Of a DNA stretch of 11,432 bases, positions 1 through 6,387 are shown piece after piece. The stretch is from Rhizobiaceae bacterium. GTDB lineage: Bacteria > Pseudomonadota > Alphaproteobacteria > Rhizobiales > Rhizobiaceae. The notes under the pieces were generated by a model. The model did no database searches, was not told the DNA's origin, and was given only the letters and a program-made list of their open reading frames with translations. The stretch covers positions 1-11,432 of the forward strand of contig JACMIV010000098.1 of the NCBI GenBank assembly GCA_014380965.1, given 5' to 3'. Position 1 is the stretch's first letter; each line of letters opens with the position of its first letter. The position numbers and the translations under genes are program-made.

Positions 1-49
1 CACTTCCAAGAAATGTTTCGGCTGCCGAAGTTGCGAAAAAGTTCGCCAT
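1..49 (-). CDS. 5' end of an unidentified gene (partial, runs off the left edge)
   Basis: An ATG at 49-47 on the minus strand is preceded, after 5 bases, by a perfect AGGAGG ribosome binding site (complement of 55-60). It opens a frame with no stop to the edge of the window. The 16 visible codons read MANFFATSAAETFLGS. I do not recognise the family and the fragment is too short to assign a function. The gene would lie downstream of efp on the same strand, about 120 bases after its stop, so it could be co-transcribed with efp or have its own promoter in the relatively A+T-rich stretch 61-120. The call rests on the ribosome binding site and the open frame only. Confidence 0.45.
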   Translation of the reverse strand, partial: MANFFATSAAETFLGS

Positions 50-170
50 GAATGCCTCCTGAGAACGCGTGTCGGGACCGTAGCGGATATTTGTTAAGGC
101 AAAACGGCGCTGTCGTCAGTAATTGAACCGATCTGTGGTTTTACCGTATTTGACCCTTGCGGAGGCCGCT

Positions 171-737
171 TCAGTCCTTGGCACGCTCGACATAGGAGGC
201 ATCGGCCGTGAGGACGACGATGCGCGTGCCGGTGCCGACGTGGGGGGGCACGGAGGTGCGAAGGCCGTTGGAGAGGATCGCGGGTTTGTAGGAGGAGGAG
301 GCCGTCTGGCCCTTGGTGACGGGTTCCGTCTCGACAACCTCGAAGGTCGCGCGTTGCGGTAAAACGATCGAAATGGCGACACCGTTGTGGACGGAAACGG
401 CGACGGCCATGCCTTCGAGGAGATAGGGCGCCTGGTCGCCGACGACGGATTCCGTCACCGCGACCTGGTCGAAGGTCTCCGGGTTCATGAAGTGAAAGCC
501 TTCCGCGTCTGCATAGAGGAAGGTGTGGTCGCGCTCCTCGACGAAGGCACGCTCGACCTGCTCGGTCGTGCGATAGCGCTCGGAAACCTTCACGCCGTCC
601 GAGATGCGGCGCATGTCGAGCTGCGTCACCGGGGTTCCCTTGCCGGGATGGATGTTCTCGGCCGAAAGGATCACGTAGAGCTTGCCGTCCTGATCGACGA
701 CATTGCCTTTGCGGAGCGAACTGGCGATCACCTTCAA
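171..737 (-). CDS. efp: Elongation factor P (EF-P)
   Basis: EF-P binds ribosomes stalled at consecutive prolines, between the P and E sites, and promotes peptide bond formation. The product is 188 residues, the normal length. Three parts are visible: an N-terminal KOW-like domain (about 1-60), a central OB domain (about 65-125) and a C-terminal OB domain (about 130-185). The last carries the family signature around [16 protein letters not shown]. The tip loop reads HPGKGTP, with Lys33 (codon 641-639) matching the Lys34 that is beta-lysylated in E. coli. The modification enzymes are encoded divergently next door, so this is probably a lysylated EF-P. The family's usual start MKVIASS appears here with a TTG first codon. 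There is no ATG or GTG nearby, and AGGAA lies 8 bases upstream of the TTG. The frame stays open far upstream, antisense to epmA, but that sequence is not EF-P-like. Confidence 0.97.
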   Translation of the reverse strand: MKVIASSLRKGNVVDQDGKLYVILSAENIHPGKGTPVTQLDMRRISDGVKVSERYRTTEQVERAFVEERDHTFLYADAEGFHFMNPETFDQVAVTESVVGDQAPYLLEGMAVAVSVHNGVAISIVLPQRATFEVVETEPVTKGQTASSSYKPAILSNGLRTSVPPHVGTGTRIVVLTADASYVERAKD

Positions 738-854
738 GAGACTGATTCCTAGTAGAGACGGGGTTGGCAAACTGGCTCGACGAGCCCTTGGCAGCGCGGT
801 AACCCATCTTGCCCGCGACCGCCAGTCGCTATCTTCACGCCGGACGATGCATCG
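738..854. promoter_or_regulatory. Divergent efp / epmA intergenic region
   Basis: These 117 bases separate the efp and epmA starts and must hold the leftward efp promoter and the rightward epmA promoter. I see no strong sigma-70 pair. The best rightward fragments are TTGCCC (809-814) and TATCTT (830-835), but the spacing is only 15 bases. The epmA start has no clear Shine-Dalgarno sequence. The shared region would allow co-regulation of EF-P with its modification enzymes, which is inference. Confidence 0.4.
746..750 (-). promoter_or_regulatory. Ribosome binding site supporting the TTG start of efp
   Basis: On the minus strand AGGAA lies 8 bases upstream of the TTG at 737-735. It is the only plausible Shine-Dalgarno match close to the conserved first residues of EF-P, and it supports a TTG start rather than a longer protein. 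Confidence 0.6.
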
Positions 855-1907
855 ATGACAGAAGCCTCTCCCTGGTGGACCCCTGACGTCCACGCCGACC
901 GGCGCCCGCGCCTTCTCGCGCGCAACGCCATCAAGGCCGCCGCAAGGGCGTGGTTCGGGGAGCGCAGCTTCACCGAGATCGAGGCCGCCGCCCTCCAGCG
1001 CTCCCCCGGCAACGAGGCGCACCTGTGCGCTTTCGCGACCGACATGACCGAGCCGGACGGCGCGCGGACGCCGCTCTATCTCCACACCTCGCCGGAGTTT
1101 TCCGCTAAGAAACTCCTCGCTGCGGGCGAAAGGCGGATCTTCAGCCTCGGTCCGGTCTACCGCAACGGCGAGCGCGGCGCGCTGCACCAGCCGGAGTTCG
1201 CGATGCTCGAATGGTATCGCGTCGGGGAAACCTACGAGAGCCTGATGGCGGACTGCGCCGCGATCATCGCGCTCGCCGCCGAGACGGCGGGTGCGCGGGG
1301 CTTCTCCTTCCGCGGCCGAGACGCCGATCCCTTCGCCACGCCCGAGCGCATCACGGTAGCGGAAGCCTTCGCGCGCGATGCAGGAATCGACCTCCTTTCG
1401 ACCCTTGGGCCGGACGGAGAGACGGACCGGGATGCGCTCCACGCCGCCGCGCTCGCGGTTGGCATCCGGGCGGCACCAGACGATACCTGGGCCGATGTCT
1501 TCAGCAAGGTGCTCGTGGAGAAAATCGAGCCGTTGCTTGGCACCGGTCGGGCGACGATCCTCTGCGAATATCCGGTCTCGGAGGCCGCGCTCGCCCGTCC
1601 CTCCCCTGCCGATCCCCGCGTCGCGGAGCGCTTCGAGGTCTATTGCTGCGGCGTCGAACTCGCCAACGCCTTCGGCGAGCTGACGGATGCCGCCGTCCAG
1701 CGCCGCCGGTTCCTTGCGGAAATGGACGAGCGGGAGCGGGTCTACGGGGAGCGCTATCCGATCGACGAAGCGTTTCTCGATGCGCTCGCCATCATGCCGG
1801 AGGCGAGCGGCATAGCGCTCGGCTTCGACCGCCTGGTGATGCTCGCCGTCGGGGCGCGTCGGATCGACGAGGTGATCTGGACGCCCGTGGCAGGGCCTCT
1901 CCCATGA
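855..1907 (+). CDS. epmA: EF-P (R)-beta-lysine ligase EpmA (GenX/PoxA)
   Basis: EpmA is a class II lysyl-tRNA-synthetase paralogue without an anticodon-binding domain. It activates (R)-beta-lysine with ATP and attaches it to the tip lysine of EF-P. The product is 350 residues; the E. coli protein is about 325. Class II motif 2 is visible at about 98-122 ([20 protein letters not shown]) and motif 3 at about 319-334 ([16 protein letters not shown]). The family blocks LHTSPEF (76-82), [10 protein letters not shown] (238-247) and [13 protein letters not shown] (267-279) are present. The protein begins directly with the catalytic core, so it is not a full LysRS. Its last bases overlap the epmB start (ATGA), so the two are almost certainly translated from one mRNA. 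efp lies divergently 117 bases away. The start is the first ATG, without a good ribosome binding site. Confidence 0.96.
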   Translation: MTEASPWWTPDVHADRRPRLLARNAIKAAARAWFGERSFTEIEAAALQRSPGNEAHLCAFATDMTEPDGARTPLYLHTSPEFSAKKLLAAGERRIFSLGPVYRNGERGALHQPEFAMLEWYRVGETYESLMADCAAIIALAAETAGARGFSFRGRDADPFATPERITVAEAFARDAGIDLLSTLGPDGETDRDALHAAALAVGIRAAPDDTWADVFSKVLVEKIEPLLGTGRATILCEYPVSEAALARPSPADPRVAERFEVYCCGVELANAFGELTDAAVQRRRFLAEMDERERVYGERYPIDEAFLDALAIMPEASGIALGFDRLVMLAVGARRIDEVIWTPVAGPLP

Positions 1908-2947
1908 ACCGGACCTTAAGGACGGCAGCTGCGCTGGTCGATGCAGGCTTTGCTTCGGTGGAACGGCTGGCGGCACTCGAGAAGGTCGCCGCGCGCTACG
2001 CGGTCTCCCTCACGCCGGCGATGGCGGACCTTATCGAAGACGACGGCGACGGGATCGGCCGGCAGTTCCTGCCGCGCGAGGAGGAGCTCGAGACCTCGGC
2101 CGAAGAGCGCGCCGACCCGATCGGCGACGCCGACCATACGCCTCTCCCCGGCATCGTCCACCGCTACGCAGATCGGGTGCTCCTGAAGCCTCTGCATGTC
2201 TGCCCGGTTTACTGCCGCTTCTGCTTCCGGCGGGAGGTCGTCGGCCCGGAGGGCTCGGGCAGCCTGACGGAGCCCGAACTGGAAGCCGCCTTCGACTATA
2301 TCGAGGCGCGTCCGGAGATCTGGGAGGTGGTCGTCACGGGCGGGGACCCCTTCGTCCTGTCGCCCCGCCGCCTCGCCGCGATCACCTCCCGGCTCGGCCG
2401 GACCGAGCATGTGAAGGTCCTACGGTTCCACACGCGCGTTCCCGTGGTGGAGCCTTCGCGCGTCGATGCGGCGCTGATCGGGGCGCTCAAAGGCTTCGGG
2501 CGGGCGGTCTTCGTCGCACTCCACGCCAATCATCCCCGCGAGTTCACACCCGCCGCCCGGCAGGCGATCGCAGACCTCGTCGATGCCGGAATCCCAATGG
2601 TCAGCCAGACGGTGCTCCTTGCCGGCGTCAACGACGATGCCGAGACGCTGGGCGCCCTGATGCGCGCCTTCGTCGAAAACCGTGTCAAACCCTATTATCT
2701 CCATCACGGCGATCTGGCCCCGGGAACGGCGCATTTTCGAACGACGATCGGGAAAGGCCAGTCCCTCCTGCGGAACTTGCGCGGGAGCCTCTCCGGCCTT
2801 TGCCAGCCGAGCTATGTCCTCGACATTCCCGGCGGATACGGCAAGGTGCCGGTCGGTCCGACCTACCTCGAAGCGCGTGGCAAAGACTGGACCGTTGCCG
2901 ACCCCGACGGCGGACTGCATTCCTATCCGCCCGCTGCCGACGCTTGA
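1904..2947 (+). CDS. epmB: EF-P-specific lysine 2,3-aminomutase EpmB (radical SAM, PLP)
   Basis: EpmB converts (S)-alpha-lysine to (R)-beta-lysine, the substrate EpmA attaches to EF-P. The product is 347 residues, close to E. coli EpmB. The radical-SAM cluster motif CPVYCRFC gives Cys100, Cys104 and Cys107, the ligands of the [4Fe-4S] cluster that cleaves SAM. TGGDP (145-149) matches the GGD-type SAM-binding strand. Near the C-terminus [13 protein letters not shown] (306-318) contains Lys314, expected to hold pyridoxal phosphate. It is also similar to catabolic lysine 2,3-aminomutase (KamA), but that enzyme is usually longer, and the epmA overlap plus neighbouring efp decide for EpmB. The ATG at 1904 overlaps the epmA TGA by four bases, with AGGG 8 bases upstream. 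The same frame is open leftward through epmA; that part is not coding. Confidence 0.95.
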   Translation: MNRTLRTAAALVDAGFASVERLAALEKVAARYAVSLTPAMADLIEDDGDGIGRQFLPREEELETSAEERADPIGDADHTPLPGIVHRYADRVLLKPLHVCPVYCRFCFRREVVGPEGSGSLTEPELEAAFDYIEARPEIWEVVVTGGDPFVLSPRRLAAITSRLGRTEHVKVLRFHTRVPVVEPSRVDAALIGALKGFGRAVFVALHANHPREFTPAARQAIADLVDAGIPMVSQTVLLAGVNDDAETLGALMRAFVENRVKPYYLHHGDLAPGTAHFRTTIGKGQSLLRNLRGSLSGLCQPSYVLDIPGGYGKVPVGPTYLEARGKDWTVADPDGGLHSYPPAADA

Positions 2948-3002
2948 GCGATCGCGGCCGCGCATTTGCCGCCTTCGACAGCCCTCCTTTCACCAAGGCC
3001 AC

Positions 3003-3032
3003 ATGCTCATGCTTTCGATCGATCCGTCTTGA
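3003..3032 (+). CDS. Possible 9-codon leader frame coupled to rsgA
   Basis: ATG at 3003, preceded by AAGG (2995-2998) at 4 bases, opens a frame reading MLMLSIDPS and ending in TGA at 3030-3032. That stop overlaps the TTG (3029-3031) that best fits the start of RsgA, forming TTGA. The arrangement looks like translational coupling: ribosomes ending the short frame could restart on the TTG, which has no ribosome binding site of its own. This is inference from layout only; a 9-codon frame arises easily by chance. Confidence 0.3.
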   Translation: MLMLSIDPS

Positions 3033-4075
3033 CCGACACCTCGCTGCCCAGTCAGGCCGGGACTCCGGACCTTTCCCTGTCCGAGCTCGGCTGGGCGGAG
3101 TTCTTCGAAGGTCAGATCAGCGATGACGAGAGGGCGCTGGTTCCGCTCCGCATCGCGTCCGTCCACCGTTCCCGCCTCTCCGGGCTCGGGACGAACGGTC
3201 CGGCCCCCATCGTCCTGCCGCCGAAGACGAGCACAGGGGATTTCGCGGTCGGCGACTTCGTGCTCGTCGAGGCGCGGACCGCCCTCTTCCAGCGCCGCCT
3301 CTCACGCCATACCGTTCTCGAACGGCGCACCGAGGGCGGGCCGACGCCGCAGCTCGCGGCGGCAAACGTCGACACGCTCTTCATTGCGACGTCCTGCAAT
3401 GCCGATTTCAACCCGGCGCGGCTCGAACGCTACCTGGCCCTCGCAAACCAGGCCGGCACGACGCCGGTGATCCTCCTGACCAAGGTCGACACGATCCCCG
3501 ACGCCTCGTCCTTCGTCGAAAGGGCGAAAGCGCTGCAGACCGATCTCGAGGTGGTGACGCTCAACTCCCGCTCCGCAGAGGCGGCGGCGGCCCTTGCGCC
3601 CTGGTGCGGCATGGGACGCACTGTGGCGCTCGTCGGCTCCTCGGGCGTCGGCAAGTCGACGCTCGTCAATACGCTGGCAGGCGGGGCGATCGAGCGTCCG
3701 CAGGAAACCGGCGGCATCAGGGAGAGCGACGCGAAGGGGCGGCATACGACGACGGCGCGCTCGCTGCACCGGATCGCCGCGGGCGGCTGGGTGATCGACA
3801 CGCCGGGAATGCGGACCCTCCATGTCAGCGATGCGGCCGAAGGGATCGACCGGCTGTTCTCGGAGATCACCGAGCTTGCCCCGCTCTGCCGCTTCCGCGA
3901 TTGCACCCATGCGCACGAGCCGGGCTGCGCTGTCCTGGCCGCCGTCGCGGACGGACGCCTCGACGCCGAGCGCCTCGGGCGATGGCGCAAGCTTCTCGAT
4001 GAAAACCGCGACCGCACGCCCGATCCTTCGCCTCGCGGCCAGGTGGCTCCGGGAGCGCGCGGCAGGAAAAGGTGA
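3029..4075 (+). CDS. rsgA: Ribosome small-subunit maturation GTPase RsgA (YjeQ)
   Basis: RsgA binds the decoding centre of the immature 30S subunit and uses GTP hydrolysis in late assembly and release of assembly factors. From the TTG at 3029 the protein is 348 residues, close to E. coli RsgA (350). Order of parts: N-terminal OB fold (about 35-110), circularly permuted GTPase with G4 first (LLTKVD, 149-154), then G1 (GSSGVGKST, 203-211), the GRHTTT segment (237-242) and G3 (DTPGM, 257-261). The C-terminal zinc domain CRFRDCTHAHEPGC supplies Cys287, Cys292, His294 and Cys300. A basic tail follows. There is no in-frame ATG before the GTPase domain. TTG at 3029 or TTG at 2966 are the choices; the later gives a natural N-terminus leading into LSLSELGW. 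It lies 81 bases after epmB on the same strand and may share its transcript. Confidence 0.95.
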   Translation: MTDTSLPSQAGTPDLSLSELGWAEFFEGQISDDERALVPLRIASVHRSRLSGLGTNGPAPIVLPPKTSTGDFAVGDFVLVEARTALFQRRLSRHTVLERRTEGGPTPQLAAANVDTLFIATSCNADFNPARLERYLALANQAGTTPVILLTKVDTIPDASSFVERAKALQTDLEVVTLNSRSAEAAAALAPWCGMGRTVALVGSSGVGKSTLVNTLAGGAIERPQETGGIRESDAKGRHTTTARSLHRIAAGGWVIDTPGMRTLHVSDAAEGIDRLFSEITELAPLCRFRDCTHAHEPGCAVLAAVADGRLDAERLGRWRKLLDENRDRTPDPSPRGQVAPGARGRKR

Positions 4076-4082
4076 AGGCTTT

Positions 4083-4097
4083 CCAAGCGACTCTTGG
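4083..4097. other. Small hairpin between convergent rsgA and bciB-like genes
   Basis: CCAAG (4083-4087) and CTTGG (4093-4097) form a 5-bp stem with a 5-base loop in the 37-base gap between two convergent stop codons. No T-run follows on either strand, so it is a weak candidate for a bidirectional transcription end. Confidence 0.25.
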
Positions 4098-4112
4098 GCC
4101 GGTGACACGATA

Positions 4113-5402
4113 TCAGGGATGGGAGTCGGCAGTCGAACTCTTCGATGCCGGCGGGTCATGAAGCGGCATCTCCTCTTCGGTGGGCGCAAGGCCATAGGGC
4201 GCCACGAGCGCCCAGACATGCGCGGGCACCATGGTGCGCATCCGCTTCGGGAAGGCCCGGCGCAGATGAAGGACGGTCTCGATCGCTTTCATCTCGACGC
4301 GGGTGCGGGCAAATTCGAGACCCCGTGGACCGATCCGCGGCATCAGCCAGCCGACGATCGGGCGCAACCAGTTCGGCATAGCCCGCAGCGGCAGCCCGCC
4401 GGCGGCACGCTCCACGTTAGCGAGGAACCCCGTAACGGCGCCCTTGCGCCTGCCGGCGCTTCCGGGCTCGGAGATTTCAACCTCATCGCCGAGAAGGCCC
4501 AGCAGCTCCTCGCCTCGCTGGTTGCGCACGATCAGCCATTGCTCGCCCTGCCCGCCCATGTAACCGACCGTGATGTCGGCCAGCACGTTGGTGTAGTCGA
4601 CGCAGGTGCGGCAGGTCATGGGAAAGAAATCGGGCGGGAGCTTCGAGATCGGAAGCTGCAGGAACGGCACCTCGCGGACGCGGCCGTCCGCAAATCGCAG
4701 CTCGACGTGATAGTCTGCCCGGAACTCGAGGTAGACGATATCGTCCGGATCTTCCGACAGGAGCGCCAGAAACTCGTGGAAACGCTCCGTCGTCGTATTG
4801 TCCGAGCACGGCGTGCCGATGACGGTGATGCGCTCGAATCCGAACTCGGCCTGCAGCGCCCGGAGCGCGTAGACCTGGCAGGGAATGCCGATCACGGCAA
4901 GGCGCCGATGGCCCATGGCGCGGGCCGGCTCGAGAAGCTGCAGGAGCGGCGCGTAGCCCATCCGCATCCCGCGGCAGGCAGCCATGTCGGCGGCTTTCGT
5001 GACGATGACCGGCACCGGCCGCCAGCGGTCGTCCGGGTCGGGCGCCATGGTCAAGACGCCGTCCACTTCGCCGGTTTCGAGAAGTCGCTCGGCAAGCCGT
5101 GTCGTGATCCCCGTCCACTGGGCGCCGGCAGCCGGGTGCTTGAGCTTTGCGCGCACCATCCGCCGAAAGGGGCCGAAGAAGAGCTCGTCGGTTCGAGCCG
5201 CGTCGCGTGCCCGCCCGTGGACCTCTCCCTCGAGACGCGGGTAATCCGGCTTGATGAACTGGCATGCGCGCCCGCAGCGCGACGGGTCGTCCATGCGCGA
5301 GACGCCGCAATCGGTACAGAGCGAGCGAAACGGCGCCGACTGATTTGCCGGCGCGGGCAGCTCCCGGGCCGATAGGGGGATCTCCTGGACCGAAGCCGTC
5401 AT
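4113..5402 (-). CDS. bciB: BciB-like ferredoxin-dependent 8-vinyl (proto)chlorophyllide reductase; FrhB-type flavin/Fe-S protein
   Basis: This 429-residue protein belongs to the coenzyme F420 hydrogenase/dehydrogenase beta-subunit superfamily. Within it, it looks closest to BciB (cyanobacterial slr1923 type), which reduces the C8-vinyl group of chlorophyll precursors with electrons from ferredoxin through FAD and two [4Fe-4S] clusters. 7-Hydroxymethyl chlorophyll a reductase is a sister family. Visible features: an N-terminal cysteine set (Cys29, Cys32, Cys43, Cys47) followed by EVHGR; AQWTGITT (94-101); GIPCQVYALRALQ (172-184) with Cys175; GTPCSDN (196-202) with Cys199; and CRTCVDYTNVLADITVGYMG (264-283) with Cys264 and Cys267. 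There is no signal peptide. The ATG at 5402 has GAGGGA 4 bases upstream. No other pigment genes are in view, and rsgA is convergent. If the genome lacks bch genes, the substrate must be something else; the superfamily call is far safer than the exact enzyme. Confidence 0.82.
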   Translation of the reverse strand: MTASVQEIPLSARELPAPANQSAPFRSLCTDCGVSRMDDPSRCGRACQFIKPDYPRLEGEVHGRARDAARTDELFFGPFRRMVRAKLKHPAAGAQWTGITTRLAERLLETGEVDGVLTMAPDPDDRWRPVPVIVTKAADMAACRGMRMGYAPLLQLLEPARAMGHRRLAVIGIPCQVYALRALQAEFGFERITVIGTPCSDNTTTERFHEFLALLSEDPDDIVYLEFRADYHVELRFADGRVREVPFLQLPISKLPPDFFPMTCRTCVDYTNVLADITVGYMGGQGEQWLIVRNQRGEELLGLLGDEVEISEPGSAGRRKGAVTGFLANVERAAGGLPLRAMPNWLRPIVGWLMPRIGPRGLEFARTRVEMKAIETVLHLRRAFPKRMRTMVPAHVWALVAPYGLAPTEEEMPLHDPPASKSSTADSHP

Positions 5403-5504
5403 TGCATCCCTCGCTGCACGGACGATCCGGGCGGATCACTCAACCGTCGTTGCGAAGCTGGCATACGGACGCTGCGCAACCAAGCACGAAGTGCACGATG
5501 GGGA

Positions 5505-5525
5505 TCGACGATCGTCGACGACGAT
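5505..5525. repeat. Two overlapping palindromes upstream of the bciB-like gene
   Basis: TCGACGATCGTCGA (5505-5518) is a perfect 14-bp palindrome. It overlaps ATCGTCG-A-CGACGAT (5511-5525), 7-bp arms around one base. They lie 103-123 bases upstream of the bciB-like ATG, a plausible distance for a dimeric regulator's operator. No known regulator consensus is recognised, and ATCG-rich repeats are common in this kind of genome. Confidence 0.35.
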
Positions 5526-5760
5526 GTGCTCGCGCGCATGAACAAAATTTTCGCATGGCTCGCCGAAGTCTCTATCCGTTTGGAGCCGGCTGGTGCGACG
5601 AGCTCCCAATGAACGGTCACGAAAACGTCCGCACATCCTTGCGTTCACGAACGGCTTGTTTCGATGCCCGGTGGACGGCGGGCGGAAAGGATCGTGAAAA
5701 GTACGATGGCGGTCTCGCCAAACTCCTCCGGCGTTTCATATCGCATGGCAGAATGCCGCA

Positions 5761-5809
5761 GCCCGTGAGGGGAAAGCGGGTGCTAGCGTCCTCACGCGGG
5801 GCACTTTTT
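5761..5809 (+). terminator. Rho-independent terminator-like hairpin just upstream of a small membrane protein gene (possible attenuator or small-RNA end)
   Basis: CGTGAGG (5764-5770) pairs with CCTCACG (5790-5796). GCC (5761-5763) can extend the stem with GGC (5800-5802) across a 3-base bulge. Two bases later comes TTTTT (5805-5809). The loop is 19 bases and can form a small inner AGC/GCT stem. The T-run ends only 18 bases before the ATG at 5828. So either transcription from upstream is stopped before this gene (attenuation, or the end of a small RNA), or the gene's own promoter lies within or very near the hairpin. Confidence 0.5.
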
Positions 5810-5827
5810 GAAAATGGGGAGAGAAGA

Positions 5828-6172
5828 ATGACGACAGCGACGATGGCGCGGGACAAAGATTTGCTGAAGGTGGCTGCATGGATGGCGATGATGCCGATCC
5901 TCGTCGCTTGGCCGATCCTCTCGACGATCGCATTCCTCAGCCTTTTTGTCGAAGGCCAATCGCCGGTCGTCTATGCCGTCCAGGCGCTGCTTTTCGTTAG
6001 CGGCTTCTGGACGTTTCTCGCCGGATATCTCTTCGTGCAGTCCGTCAAGCGATCGGAAGATTCCGCTTCCGCGGCACCGGCAGCTTCCATAGCCGGGCGT
6101 GGGCTGGTCGTTGGGAGCTACGTGTTGGTCTGGACCTTCTTCTACGTGATCGCGGCCTTCGCCAGCAGCTGA
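5828..6172 (+). CDS. Small three-helix integral membrane protein, function unknown
   Basis: The product is 114 residues and I do not recognise the family. It starts at the ATG at 5828, with GGGGA (5816-5820) 7 bases upstream. Three hydrophobic segments are clear: about 13-41 (Ala/Met/Ile/Leu-rich, ending before VEGQSP), 47-70 and 92-112. The charged QSVKRSEDS (71-79) and an Ala/Ser-rich loop join helices 2 and 3. The short N-terminus has MARDKD before helix 1, and the protein ends just after helix 3. It sits alone, divergent from the bciB-like gene and on the same strand as the glycosyltransferase 215 bases downstream. The frame is open far upstream, antisense to bciB, but the translation there is not protein-like. 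The ribosome binding site and abrupt change to membrane composition fix the start. Confidence 0.72.
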   Translation: MTTATMARDKDLLKVAAWMAMMPILVAWPILSTIAFLSLFVEGQSPVVYAVQALLFVSGFWTFLAGYLFVQSVKRSEDSASAAPAASIAGRGLVVGSYVLVWTFFYVIAAFASS

Positions 6173-6176
6173 GTGG

Positions 6177-6192
6177 CCTGCCGGACGGCAGG
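6177..6192 (+). other. GC-rich hairpin directly after the small membrane protein gene
   Basis: CCTGCC (6177-6182) and GGCAGG (6187-6192) form a 6-bp stem with a GGAC loop, starting 4 bases after the stop codon. No T-run follows, so it is a weak terminator candidate. It may instead protect the 3' end of the message. Confidence 0.3.
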
Positions 6193-6387
6193 GCTCCCGA
6201 AGGCCCGCCCGATGCTATAAGCACCCGTCGACGCCCTGATTTCTACACCGGGCGCGGGACGGGACGAGATGGAAAGAGGTCGGGCCAGAGGTCGGGGCTG
6301 GGAGCCAATCGAGCCGCCTCTGTGCGCCTGTGCGTCGCGTGCCGGGACGGGCGCGGCGTGAGTCGCTCGGCCGAGCCGCATCGCGTG

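Larger units (their letters stand above)
5403..5827. other. 425-base non-coding gap between the bciB-like gene and a small membrane protein gene
   Basis: No convincing gene is seen on either strand; short open frames here have low-complexity, Arg/Ser-rich translations typical of shadow frames. The left part (5403-5530) is the bciB upstream region and carries overlapping palindromes. I found no TGT-N12-ACA PpsR site there; the nearest match, at about 5524-5543, has 14 bases between the half sites. The right part (about 5690-5809) has several small hairpins (ATCGT/ACGAT near 5692-5708; GGCG/CGCC at 5709-5720), a CTCCTCC stretch (5723-5729) and a hairpin with T-run at 5761-5809. This could be a leader RNA for the next gene or an independent small RNA. 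Confidence 0.5.

Noticed and set aside
160..170. GCGG/CCGC mini-hairpin directly after the efp stop as a terminator
   Set aside because: The stem is only 4 bp with no T-run on the minus strand; too weak to call.
1211..1903. Open frame upstream of the epmB start, overlapping epmA
   Set aside because: The translation is Arg/Gly-rich with no motif, and epmA covers the same bases in another frame. EpmB homology begins at the ATG overlapping the epmA stop.
738..1976. A 413-codon open extension of the efp frame, antisense to epmA
   Set aside because: Its translation does not resemble EF-P or any family and it lies wholly against epmA, whose class II synthetase motifs are clear. Long antisense frames are expected in G+C-rich coding DNA.
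2948..2962. Overlapping short palindromes GCGATCGC and CGCGGCCGCG right after the epmB stop
   Set aside because: Such GC-rich 8- to 10-base palindromes are common by chance in this composition; no T-run or other terminator feature follows.
5524..5543. Possible PpsR-type site (TGT...ACA) upstream of the bciB-like gene
   Set aside because: Fourteen bases separate the half sites instead of the twelve of the known consensus, so it is not a valid match.
5264..5827. N-terminal extension of the small membrane protein running antisense into the bciB-like gene
   Set aside because: The composition is Arg-rich and unlike the hydrophobic domain. A good ribosome binding site precedes the ATG at 5828, and a terminator-like hairpin lies inside the extension.
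6215..6220. CTATAA as a -10 box for the glycosyltransferase gene
   Set aside because: No -35-like hexamer lies at 16-18 bases upstream, and it is about 170 bases from the likely start codon.
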